Notes: generated from the letters alone by a model not told the origin. Counted from the first letter of the stretch, positions 1-6,165 are shown. The stretch is DNA of 6,165 bases from Anaerolineae bacterium (GCA_021107605.1 JAIOSN010000242.1:1-6165); one strand, 5' to 3'. Translations and numbers: made by a program.

Positions 1-758
1 AACGCCCCGAACCGATCCACCCCAACATTGACGTGGCGCTGGAGAAAGCTATCGAGATCGGGGCCGATGTAGTGCTCATCAACGATGGCGATGCCGACCG
101 CATGGGCATTGGCGATGAGAACGGCGATTACATTGACCAATTGCGCGCCTTCGCCCTCTTGACCTATTATCTGTTGGAAGTGCGCGGCGAGCGCGGCCCC
201 ATCGTCAAATCCATCTCCACCACCGACATGCTCAAGGTCTTAGCCAAACTCTACGATGTCCCCATCTACGAGACCGGCGTGGGCTTCAAATACGTGGCCC
301 CCAAATTCCTGGAGGTCGACGGCCTTATCGGAGGCGAGGAGAGCGGCGGCTATGCGTTCAGAGGCAACGTCCCAGAACGTGATGGCATCTTAGGCAACCT
401 CTACTTCTTAGACCTGATGGTGCGCACGGGCAAAAAACCCTCCGAACTGGTGGCGGAACTCTTCGAGAAATTGGGACAAGCCTACTACTACGACCGCATC
501 GACACTCGCTTCCCCGCCGAGAAACGCCCAGAAGCCAGAGCACGCATTGACGCCGCCAGACCAGAAAAAATCGCCGGTCTCCCGGTGACCGAAATCATCA
601 CCCTTGACGGCTACAAATACGTCTTGGGCAACCACGGCTGGCTCCTTATCCGCTTCTCCGGCACCGAACCCGTCATCCGCGTTTACTGCGAGGTAACAGA
701 TGAGGCTCTAGTTGAGCCGGTGCTCCAGGGCGGTATGGAATTAGCCGGGTTAGCGTAA
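1..758 (+). CDS. Phosphoglucomutase/phosphomannomutase, C-terminal part (5' truncated)
   Basis: Alpha-D-phosphohexomutase, which interconverts hexose 1- and 6-phosphates in the cytosol and supplies sugar phosphates for glycan and nucleotide-sugar synthesis. The frame is open from base 3, and the GTG at 33 is an internal valine because family-like sequence (PEPIHPNIDVAL) precedes it. Visible signatures are the metal-binding loop DGDADR (bases 84-101), a GVGFKY segment, the sugar-contacting GEESGG loop (333-350) followed by PERDG, and the phosphate-binding RFSGTEP loop of the C-terminal domain (651-671). The N-terminal domain with the phosphoserine lies outside the window. The C-terminus looks complete and no key residue is missing. 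The pattern resembles the cyanobacterial/Chloroflexota-type enzyme; the glucose versus mannose (or glucosamine) preference cannot be read from sequence. A strong terminator follows, so this gene is probably not co-transcribed with the next one. Confidence 0.93.
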   Translation, partial: RPEPIHPNIDVALEKAIEIGADVVLINDGDADRMGIGDENGDYIDQLRAFALLTYYLLEVRGERGPIVKSISTTDMLKVLAKLYDVPIYETGVGFKYVAPKFLEVDGLIGGEESGGYAFRGNVPERDGILGNLYFLDLMVRTGKKPSELVAELFEKLGQAYYYDRIDTRFPAEKRPEARARIDAARPEKIAGLPVTEIITLDGYKYVLGNHGWLLIRFSGTEPVIRVYCEVTDEALVEPVLQGGMELAGLA

Positions 759-775
759 TCACCAAACTTCGGTTA

Positions 776-813
776 GCAGTAGGACGGGGCGACGGCCCGT
801 CCTACTGCTTTTT
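776..813 (+). terminator. Rho-independent terminator after the phosphohexomutase
   Basis: A perfect 13-bp stem (GCAGTAGGACGGG at 776-788, its complement at 796-808) encloses a 7-base loop and runs directly into TTTTT (809-813). It starts 17 bases after the phosphohexomutase stop. The long GC-rich stem plus T-run is the textbook intrinsic form on the plus strand. Confidence 0.88.
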
Positions 814-829
814 GATAAGAGACCCGCAA

Positions 830-847
830 AGTCGCCCTACGGCGACT
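830..847. repeat. Compact 7-bp hairpin after the terminator
   Basis: AGTCGCC (830-836) and GGCGACT (841-847) form a perfect 7-bp stem with loop CTAC. No T-run follows, so it is not an intrinsic terminator. Lying 16 bases after one, it may be part of a REP-like intergenic palindrome cluster or a transcript-end stabiliser. That role is inference. Confidence 0.5.
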
Positions 848-906
848 AGTCCAAGACGACGGGCTTCGCCGGGCTAGCTCCCCATACCTATTAACTCAAT
901 CGTAAC

Positions 907-936
907 TTGCTCGCAATCCCCGATTGCTTTTATCAT
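907..936 (+). promoter_or_regulatory. Possible sigma-70-like promoter for the glycosylase-kinase pair
   Basis: TTGCTC (907-912) and TATCAT (931-936) are separated by 18 bases and resemble -35 and -10 hexamers. They sit after the upstream terminator and about 40 bases before the start codon, which is the right place. The match is imperfect, and other A/T-rich hexamers nearby (for example around 940-950) could serve instead. Confidence 0.3.
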
Positions 937-961
937 GGTATGGTAAAGATGGATCAAAAAC

Positions 962-968
962 GGAGGAG
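962..968 (+). promoter_or_regulatory. Ribosome binding site fixing the glycosylase-like start
   Basis: GGAGGAG ends 8 bases before the ATG at 977. This strong Shine-Dalgarno selects that start over the later in-frame ATGs at 1076 and 1085. Confidence 0.8.
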
Positions 969-976
969 AGAGCATC

Positions 977-1882
977 ATGAGCTGGATTTTGACCATACCT
1001 GACGACTTTTCATTACAGAACATCATTAAATATTCGACGGGGTTATTGTTACCACCCTTCACGGTCAACCCCGTAATGTCGGTCATGGAACGAGTTGAGG
1101 AGCTATCTTCCAACCGTGTCCTCTTGCTCACCATCTCTCAAGTACCGGCCGGTCTACAAGTCCAAACCTCTCAACACCTAACCAGTGCCGAATCTGAAGA
1201 AGTAAGCCATAAAGTATGGCGCATGTTACGGTTAGGGGAAAATCTCACCCCATTTTTCCAACTACGAGCTAACGAAGAGCGGCTAAAGCGCCACACCGTC
1301 CCAGGCGGACGGCTGTTAAGGGGAGCCACTCTCGTTGAGGATATTATCAAGGCACTGCTTTTGACCCAGCAGAGAGAACCTACTGCGCGCCACAACCAGA
1401 GCAATGCGCGCCTGATCACCCACCTGGTTGATCAATTGGGCAGCTCGCTGCCGAGCAATCCTACCCGCCACGCCTTCCCTACCTGCAAAAAGATACAAGA
1501 CTCCTCGGTACTGCTAACCGGACTGCTGGGGCCATCACTGGGGCAAACGCTGAGAAAACTAGGGGAATTCTGTAACACGGAACTTGCCGAAATCGAACAA
1601 CTACAAGCAGCGCATTGGCCCCTTCCCATCCTGACACAAGAGCTAAATCAATTACCCGGGATGCGCCCGGCAATGATGGCCTTGCTAATGCTCTCGCTGG
1701 GCCGTTACGATTATTTACCGCGCAATGATTACGCCCGTCGCTATCTGCATCCAGAACCACCGCCCACCGCAACAACTATCGCCGCAAAGGATCTTTCGAT
1801 CTGGCAGCCCTGGGCAGGATTAGCCTACTGGCTAGGAAAACAACATCCCGCTTCACTTTCGCCCGGCAACAAGGAGAACTAA
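977..1882 (+). CDS. AlkA-like HhH-GPD DNA glycosylase homologue (diverged)
   Basis: 301 residues, close to AlkA in length. AlkA-type enzymes excise alkylated bases in base-excision repair. The N-terminal part (about 1-90) resembles the AlkA_N-type domain, with an LLLPPF segment. RMLRLGENL (83-90) and GGRLLRGATLVEDIIKALLLT (from 110) match the conserved entry into the helical glycosylase domain in COG0122-type proteins. The helix-hairpin-helix is LPGMRPAMMA (226-235), then LGRYDYLPRND, with D251 at the catalytic Asp position and an AlkA-like WQPW (276-279). The usual second glycine of the hairpin (LPGxG) is Arg here, so DNA binding may be weakened or altered. There are no iron-sulphur cysteines of the Nth/MutY type. 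The start is set by a strong RBS. The stop is 5 bases before the histidine kinase start, so the two are almost certainly one operon. Fold assignment is good; catalytic activity is unproven and a non-catalytic sensor role is possible. Confidence 0.72.
   Translation: MSWILTIPDDFSLQNIIKYSTGLLLPPFTVNPVMSVMERVEELSSNRVLLLTISQVPAGLQVQTSQHLTSAESEEVSHKVWRMLRLGENLTPFFQLRANEERLKRHTVPGGRLLRGATLVEDIIKALLLTQQREPTARHNQSNARLITHLVDQLGSSLPSNPTRHAFPTCKKIQDSSVLLTGLLGPSLGQTLRKLGEFCNTELAEIEQLQAAHWPLPILTQELNQLPGMRPAMMALLMLSLGRYDYLPRNDYARRYLHPEPPPTATTIAAKDLSIWQPWAGLAYWLGKQHPASLSPGNKEN
1871..1876 (+). promoter_or_regulatory. Kinase ribosome binding site inside the upstream gene
   Basis: AAGGAG lies within the last codons of the glycosylase-like gene, 11 bases before the kinase ATG at 1888. 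This placement implies translation of the two genes from one transcript, perhaps with coupling. Confidence 0.7.
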
Positions 1883-1887
1883 AAATA

Positions 1888-3696
1888 ATGGGAACTGTGC
1901 AAATCAACTTGAGCCAGACACAAGAGACGTTGGGCTATTTGCGGCGCGAGATTCACGCGCGGCGTACCGCGCTACGAAATGACACCACACCTGCTGCCCT
2001 AGAGAAAGAGCTAGCCACTTGGGAAAAGATGATCCAGGAGCTACAAACCGAGTCGATATTGGAGAAGAACACTCGGATGAGGCTTCTCTACGAGGTCAGT
2101 CAGGAGCTTAACACTTCCTTAGATTGGGAAGAAACCATTCAAACCGTCATCGACGCGGTGATCCAGCTAACCGGTGCAGAGCGTGGCATGTTGGTCTTGA
2201 AAGAAGATGATGAATTACAGACCAAGATAATTCGCAATGCCACCGGGGAACCATTTAGTGAAGAGGATCTCAATTTCAGTAAAAGCATTGTGCAACGCGC
2301 CTTAGCCGAAAAGAGGCCGGTATTGACCAGTAACGCTCAAATTGATCCTCGCTTTCAGGGCAGCGAGAGCGTCTTCGCTTTTGGGCTACGCTCGATTTTG
2401 TGCGCGCCCCTCATCTATCGCAACACAGAGTTGGGCGTTATCTACGTCGAAAATCGTGCCCAGACCGGCCTCTTCTCGCCTGATGATCTGGCCGTTTTGG
2501 CCACCTTCACCAACCGAGCAGCCGTGGCTTTAGCCAACGCACGCACCCATCAAGCCACCAACCGCGCGCTCACCCGGCGGGTGGAGGAGTTGACCTTGCT
2601 GCAAGAGATGGTCCGCGACCTTAATGGCCGGCTCAATTTCAACCGGGTAATGGAACGGAGCATCACCTGGGCCATCAAGGCCACGCAGGCCGCCAACGGC
2701 ACACTGGGGCTACCCTCCCCCGAGGGGATACAATGGCTCTCTCCATCCACGCAAATCACGCCAGCGGATACGGAGACGGCCCAAAAAGTGCTCCGGCGCC
2801 GCCAGCCCGATTTCTCACCAGAACGGATAATTTTGCCTCTAATGCGCGAAAATCGTCCCCTGGGAGTTTTCTACTTGGTAGCCGGAGAAGAGCCATTCAC
2901 CGCCAAAGAGCTGGAACTTGTAACCCGGCTCGCCGATAATGCCGCTATCGCCGTAGAAAATGCCCGGCTTTACGAAGCGCTCTTGCAATCCAATCAGGCT
3001 AAATCAGAATTCGTCTCGCTGGTTTCGCATGAGCTGCGCACACCCATGACCTCTATCCATGGCTATTCCGAGATGTTACAAAAAGGTATGGCCGGGGAAT
3101 TGACAGCTCAACAACAACAATTTGTAGAAGCTATCCATCGTAACGCCAACCGGATGCGCATTTTAGTCAAGGACTTACTTGATATCTCGCGCATTGAGAG
3201 TGGACATCTCAAAATCCAACCGGTAGCCACAGAACTCTCCGCAGCTCTGGAGGCCGCTTACCAAACCGTGGAGGAGATGCTCACTTCAAAAAAACAAAAT
3301 CTCAATGTCGAACTGGACGAAAATTTGCCCGCACTCTTAGCCGACCCGGATCGACTAACGCAGGTGCTAATCAATCTCTTGAGCAATGCCGCAAAATACA
3401 CTCCCACAGGTGGCAAGATAACAGTGCAGGCGCGCTTTGAGCCTGATAAACCATCCTTCGTCCACTGTGCGGTCACAGATACTGGCTACGGCATCAACCA
3501 GGTAGACCAACGTAAGCTCTTCACCAAATTCTTCCGCTCCGAGAATCCCGCCATACGTCAAGTAACCGGCACGGGCCTGGGTCTGGCCATCACCAAGAAC
3601 TTAGTGGAACTCCACGGCGGTGAGATTTGGGTACAGAGCGCAGAAGATATGGGCACGACCTTCTTCTTCACCATGCCGGCAGACTGTAGACGGTAA
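1888..3696 (+). CDS. Soluble sensor histidine kinase, GAF-GAF-HisKA-HATPase_c
   Basis: 602 residues with no signal peptide or membrane segment, so a cytosolic sensor kinase that autophosphorylates on His and passes the phosphate to a response regulator. Order: N-terminal coiled coil (about 1-60); GAF 1 (about 65-218, with GLRSILCAPL and LGVIYVENR); a helical linker; a shorter, more diverged GAF 2 (about 232-358, with RPLGVFYLV); HisKA with H-box SHELRTP, phospho-acceptor H381; HATPase_c with N-box INLLSNAAKYT (N496, N500), G1 DTGYGI (531-536), F-box LFTKFF (544-549) and G2 GTGLGLAI (561-568). All catalytic motifs are intact. There is no receiver domain and no response regulator in the window, so it is an orphan here. 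The GAF ligand is unknown; no phytochrome chromophore motif was recognised. The last residues (CRR) and the stop codon are encoded by a heptamer repeat array, so the extreme C-terminus may have been set by the repeat. Confidence 0.93.
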   Translation: MGTVQINLSQTQETLGYLRREIHARRTALRNDTTPAALEKELATWEKMIQELQTESILEKNTRMRLLYEVSQELNTSLDWEETIQTVIDAVIQLTGAERGMLVLKEDDELQTKIIRNATGEPFSEEDLNFSKSIVQRALAEKRPVLTSNAQIDPRFQGSESVFAFGLRSILCAPLIYRNTELGVIYVENRAQTGLFSPDDLAVLATFTNRAAVALANARTHQATNRALTRRVEELTLLQEMVRDLNGRLNFNRVMERSITWAIKATQAANGTLGLPSPEGIQWLSPSTQITPADTETAQKVLRRRQPDFSPERIILPLMRENRPLGVFYLVAGEEPFTAKELELVTRLADNAAIAVENARLYEALLQSNQAKSEFVSLVSHELRTPMTSIHGYSEMLQKGMAGELTAQQQQFVEAIHRNANRMRILVKDLLDISRIESGHLKIQPVATELSAALEAAYQTVEEMLTSKKQNLNVELDENLPALLADPDRLTQVLINLLSNAAKYTPTGGKITVQARFEPDKPSFVHCAVTDTGYGINQVDQRKLFTKFFRSENPAIRQVTGTGLGLAITKNLVELHGGEIWVQSAEDMGTTFFFTMPADCRR

Positions 3697-3722
3697 ACAG
3701 TAGACGGTAAACAGTAGACAGG
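3681..3722 (-). repeat. Heptanucleotide tandem array, left arm (6 units)
   Basis: Six consecutive 7-bp units of consensus A(G/A)AC(T/G/A)G(T/G) in perfect register, including two copies of the 14-mer AGACGGTAAACAGT. Read on the minus strand the unit is the same as in the right array (AC-Y-G-Y-CT type). The array begins inside the kinase gene and supplies its last codons and TAA (3694-3696). Each unit boundary makes TAG or TAA on the plus strand, so all three frames are closed within 21 bases. It resembles the short tandemly repeated heptanucleotides (STRR) of filamentous cyanobacteria in form; homology is not claimed. Confidence 0.9.
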
Positions 3723-3774
3723 GGGGCTAGCATGCCAACTACCAACCTACTGTCTACTCAATGTCATTAAGATA

Positions 3775-3789
3775 AGACCTCCGCGGTCT
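3775..3789. repeat. Internal palindrome, left copy
   Basis: AGACCTCCGCGGTCT forms a 5-bp stem (AGACC/GGTCT) with a 5-base loop. It matches the right palindrome at 13 of 15 positions and overlaps the inner end of the left terminal inverted repeat. Confidence 0.55.
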
Positions 3790-3858
3790 CTGGTAACGCC
3801 GCATAATTGCAAACCACGTCGTATTTGCGGTAAATTTCTTGCGGGAGAGGGTCGCATT

Positions 3859-3873
3859 AGACCTCTGAGGTCT
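3859..3873. repeat. Internal palindrome, right copy
   Basis: AGACCTCTGAGGTCT is a perfect palindrome with 7-bp arms around a central T. Together with the copy at 3775-3789 it brackets the inner part of the 142-bp element, which gives a nested arrangement of terminal repeats, palindromes and core. Confidence 0.6.
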
Positions 3874-3900
3874 GACCAGTTGCTTAACTTAATGACATTG

Positions 3901-3956
3901 ACTGTCTACTGCCTACCGTCTACTGTCTACCGTCTACGGTCTACTGCCTACTGTCT
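3901..3956 (+). repeat. Heptanucleotide tandem array, right arm (8 units)
   Basis: Eight 7-bp units of consensus AC(T/C/G)G(T/C)CT in perfect register, plus a trailing A. One more unit lies at 3749-3755, across the 142-bp element. Every unit boundary reads TAG on the minus strand, so any minus-strand frame is closed within 21 bases. The TAG of the minus-strand gene (3957-3955) is the first of these. The 7-bp period is not a multiple of three and the sequence has no protein signature, so it is not coding. Confidence 0.92.
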
Positions 3957-6165
3957 AGGGCGAACAGACCTCAACACTGACCTCATCCACGGTCAGCGAA
4001 GCCGAGTTCTCATCGCCATCATTGAAAGCGCCGAAGTAGAGGGTTATCTCCTCCCCTGCGTAGACCGTCAGATCCATACTGCGCTCCTCCCAGGAACGCG
4101 AATCGGAACGGGTGATCTCCAAGCCGCCGGCCGGCCCGACATAATGGTAATCCTCGCTATCATCATTCTCGATAATCGGATAGACATGATAGCGCAGGGT
4201 GATCGCGGTGGCATTGGCCGGGAAAGTGATCTCGCGGCGGATGGAAGAATAGTTGCTGCCCGTCTCTCCCGGCAGAACGCCGACCCGCATCGCCCAGGTC
4301 CCCGCATAGACCGGCGCAGTGACTCGCGTCGCCGCGTTGAGCAGCCAATCGCTCTCAGCACTCTCGAAGCTCTCTGCCAGGACAATCTCGCAGACAAATG
4401 GCGTAGCGCCGGTATAGTTCCGCAGCACCAGTGGGAGGAAGACCTCGCTCAGCTCAATGGTGAAGTGTGCCTCCGCCGTCCACGGCCCAAAGTTGCCCGC
4501 CGCATCTACTGCTCGCACGCGCCAGCGGTGAGCGCCTGCCTCCAAATGAGTGAGGTGCGCAGTGCTGACCACGGTACATGTAACGCCATCTACCACCACT
4601 TGATAGCTGAGTGGGGAACCAACATCAGCGGGCGACAACCAGCGCAACTCCACCTGCCAGGTGGTGAGCGTGAGTCCCTGCATCGGGGTGAGCACCGTCG
4701 GGGTGAGCGGCGCGACGGTATCCAGCATAAATTGTACCTGCGCGCTCTCCCCCGTCTCCGTAGCGACCGCCCGCGCGCGCAAAAGATAATCGCCATCGGG
4801 CAACGCGGGGAGCGTATATGACCAGGTCGCGGTTCCGGTAGCCGGCAGCCAAGTCGCAGACGTGACCCAACCGCCGCCGTCCCAGTAGGAACCAGCTCCC
4901 ACGTTAGCCGCCTGCACCTCGACGCGCCGCAAACCCTCCCCCGTCGCCACGCCAGCAAAGGCGGGCGGAGCGTTGAGATAGCTGCCCTCATCTGGCGCGG
5001 TAATCGCCGCTCGCAGCGGAACCACCAGACACTCGTCCAGAAAGTCCAACGCACGCGCCATCACGTCGCCCCGCGCCGCCGGCCGGATGACCTCGAACGG
5101 GAAACCGAGCAGTAACGTGCGCTCGCAACCATCAGCATACTGCACCGCCGCCGGTCGGGTAGCATCGCCATCATAGTAGAGCGAGGCAGTCGCGCCAGTT
5201 ATCGCCGCAAGCACGTCGGGATGATCCACGTCGTACTCACCCGGCGCATCGAAGAAGAACGCCGCCAATCCGGCGAAAATCCCACCGGCCGCCGGTGTGA
5301 CCATGTAGGTTCCGTCATTATCGGCAACGTAGCCGGCGTGCAATGTGCTGCTCATAAAACCTGGATCGCGGCCCTGCGCCACCAGATCCCAGGCCAGCTC
5401 TGAGCCACTGATAAGGAGCGCGCCACCCGCACTCACAAACTCCGCCACGGCCGCCCGCTCCACCGTGTTCAATGTGCCATCCTCTTCCAAGGATTCCTCC
5501 CCCAACAGCCAATTGACCAGCGCGTAATCCCCCAACGCGACTTCCCCGGCAGCTACCGCTTCATTACTGGCGCTATCCCAAGCGTAATGTGCGGGCGTCG
5601 CCGCGCCATGCTGCACCACGTAGTCGCGGCGGTTGATCTGCTCCATCCAGAGACGCAGATTATAGCCTTCGGTGGGATCAATCTCCTGCACCAGATCAAA
5701 GCGGCTCAGCTTATCAAAACCGTTGACGATGAGCAACGGTGCGTAATTCCCCACGCGCGCGCCCAAGACCTCGGTGGGCAAGGATTGCCCGCCATCATTG
5801 ATTGCCCGCACGCGGACATAGCAAGTCTCGCCAGCCTCGAAGCCGGTCAAAGTTACCGCCGTGCCCGTGACCGCGAGCGGCGCGCCCCACCCAAAGCCAC
5901 CGGTGCTGGTGTAAACGCGATAACCGGTAGCCGCCTCCCCGCGCAGCCCCACGGTATCGGTAAGTGGAGGTTGCCAGGCGATCCGCACCCCGCCGCCCCC
6001 CACGTTCTGCACGCGCAACCGCGCCGGCGGTTCCGGCGCGGTGACGAGATCAACGCTTCCCTGCTCTTCAAAGTACGTCACCACCCCTTGGCAGACCGCG
6101 CGCGCCGCCAGCTGGTTGAAGCGCGGTTCTTTAAGCGCATTCGCGTCGTGGACGTTATCATGGTA
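3955..6165 (-). CDS. Secreted-type modular protein: probable N-acetylmuramoyl-L-alanine amidase tail, FN3/Ig modules, C-terminal beta-sandwich (5' truncated)
   Basis: The frame is open to the right edge, giving 736 visible residues (numbered from the edge). The GTG at 6084 is internal: the 27 residues before it (YHDNVHDANALKEPRF...ARAVCQG) continue into GVVTYF and resemble the end of an Amidase_3-type peptidoglycan amidase. Order: amidase tail (about 1-35); FN3 (44-139, with ATGYRVYTS and CYVRVRAIN); an alpha/beta domain (142-377, with LLIVNGFD, YVVQHG, GGALLISGSELAWDL and LLLGFPFE), found after FN3 in related amidase-like proteins; Ig-like module (380-482, with PDGDYLLRARAV); FN3-like module (484-572, with WRVRAVDAAGNFGPW); FLPLVLRN (576-583), a motif common in secreted Chloroflexota proteins; C-terminal beta-sandwich (590-736, with FGAFNDG and VDEVSVEVC), probably for surface or carbohydrate attachment. 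The signal peptide would lie outside the window. The last domain looks complete although its stop codon lies in the heptamer array. A role in cell-wall turnover is inferred; the catalytic residues are not visible. Confidence 0.82.
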   Translation of the reverse strand, partial: YHDNVHDANALKEPRFNQLAARAVCQGVVTYFEEQGSVDLVTAPEPPARLRVQNVGGGGVRIAWQPPLTDTVGLRGEAATGYRVYTSTGGFGWGAPLAVTGTAVTLTGFEAGETCYVRVRAINDGGQSLPTEVLGARVGNYAPLLIVNGFDKLSRFDLVQEIDPTEGYNLRLWMEQINRRDYVVQHGAATPAHYAWDSASNEAVAAGEVALGDYALVNWLLGEESLEEDGTLNTVERAAVAEFVSAGGALLISGSELAWDLVAQGRDPGFMSSTLHAGYVADNDGTYMVTPAAGGIFAGLAAFFFDAPGEYDVDHPDVLAAITGATASLYYDGDATRPAAVQYADGCERTLLLGFPFEVIRPAARGDVMARALDFLDECLVVPLRAAITAPDEGSYLNAPPAFAGVATGEGLRRVEVQAANVGAGSYWDGGGWVTSATWLPATGTATWSYTLPALPDGDYLLRARAVATETGESAQVQFMLDTVAPLTPTVLTPMQGLTLTTWQVELRWLSPADVGSPLSYQVVVDGVTCTVVSTAHLTHLEAGAHRWRVRAVDAAGNFGPWTAEAHFTIELSEVFLPLVLRNYTGATPFVCEIVLAESFESAESDWLLNAATRVTAPVYAGTWAMRVGVLPGETGSNYSSIRREITFPANATAITLRYHVYPIIENDDSEDYHYVGPAGGLEITRSDSRSWEERSMDLTVYAGEEITLYFGAFNDGDENSASLTVDEVSVEVCSP

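Larger units (their letters stand above)
3759..3900. mobile_element. MITE-like 142-bp element inserted in the heptamer array
   Basis: The ends are inverted repeats: CAATGTCATTAAGATAAG (3759-3776) against the complement of 3883-3900, 17 of 18 positions matching and the outer 13 perfect. The direct repeat ACTGTCTACT flanks it immediately on both sides (3749-3758 and 3901-3910), as expected of a target-site duplication. Deleting the element and one flank copy rejoins heptamer units in register. No open reading frame of note lies inside, so it would be non-autonomous. Inside are two related palindromes and an arm pair GCAAA/TTTGC (3809-3813, 3824-3828). Caveat: the flanking repeat is itself a heptamer-array sequence, so its duplication could be coincidental to the array. 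The transposase family is not identified. Confidence 0.6.
3681..3942. repeat. 41-bp inverted repeat formed by the opposed heptamer arrays
   Basis: The reverse complement of 3681-3721 matches 3902-3942 at 37 of 41 positions without gaps. A transcript crossing the junction could form a long hairpin around the 180-base interval. It lies between convergent genes, so it may act as a bidirectional transcript-end structure. It lacks a clear U-run, so intrinsic termination is only a possibility. Confidence 0.8.

Noticed and set aside
33..35. GTG as the start of the phosphohexomutase
   Set aside because: The frame is open upstream with family-like residues (PEPIHPNID), and the protein would lack its phosphoserine domain. 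It is an edge truncation.
408..635. Minus-strand open frames within the phosphohexomutase, and similar ones within the kinase and amidase-like genes
   Set aside because: They are antisense or frame-shifted shadows of well-supported genes, with no RBS or domain signature.
3901..3956. CRISPR-like array
   Set aside because: The units are 7 bp and contiguous, with no spacers; no cas genes are present.
3880..4821. Long plus-strand open frame (313 codons)
   Set aside because: It starts in the repeat region, runs through the heptamer array and is then antisense to the amidase-like gene, whose minus-strand translation has clear FN3, Ig-like and beta-sandwich modules. Its own translation has no recognisable domain.
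6082..6084. GTG as the start of the minus-strand protein
   Set aside because: The frame stays open to the window edge with amidase-like sequence continuous across it, and no signal peptide follows the GTG.
6155..6165. 11-bp match TTATCATGGTA shared with 930-940
   Set aside because: One copy is plain coding sequence of the amidase-like gene and the other is in a promoter region. A single short match of this length is plausibly chance.

Overview
The window looks like a chromosomal piece of a Chloroflexota bacterium, most likely Anaerolineae or a relative. This is inferred from protein style only: a secreted multi-domain protein with the FLPLVLRN motif and a C-terminal beta-sandwich often seen in that phylum, a soluble multi-GAF histidine kinase, and a cyanobacterial/Chloroflexota-type phosphohexomutase. 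No rRNA or tRNA marker is present, so the placement is moderate.

Layout: (1) 1-758 (+) is the C-terminal two thirds or so of a phosphoglucomutase/phosphomannomutase, cut by the left edge. It is followed by a near-ideal rho-independent terminator (776-813) and a second compact hairpin (830-847). (2) 977-3696 (+) is a tight two-gene unit. The first gene is a diverged AlkA-like HhH-GPD DNA glycosylase homologue. Five bases later comes a cytosolic histidine kinase with two GAF domains. Both starts have clear Shine-Dalgarno sequences, and the kinase's lies inside the end of the glycosylase gene. (3) 3681-3957 is a repeat-built junction between convergent genes. Two arrays of a 7-bp unit lie in opposite orientation (3681-3722 and 3901-3956) and give a 41-bp inverted repeat matching at 37 positions. 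The stop codons of both flanking genes lie inside the arrays. Between them, 3759-3900 has the form of a 142-bp MITE-like element: 18-bp terminal inverted repeats with one mismatch, flanked by a 10-bp direct repeat. Removing the element and one flank copy restores an in-register heptamer array. (4) 3955-6165 (-) is a large secreted-type protein cut by the right edge. It has the tail of a probable N-acetylmuramoyl-L-alanine amidase domain, FN3 and Ig-like modules, an alpha/beta domain and a C-terminal beta-sandwich.

The genes do not form one pathway. The phosphohexomutase is sugar-phosphate metabolism, the middle pair suggests an unexplored link between a DNA-repair fold and a sensor kinase, and the minus-strand gene acts on or outside the cell envelope. 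The most notable item is the heptamer-array/MITE-like junction. The strongest protein-level lead is the glycosylase-kinase pair. By eye, the minus-strand gene is more GC-rich than the glycosylase-kinase pair; this was not computed.
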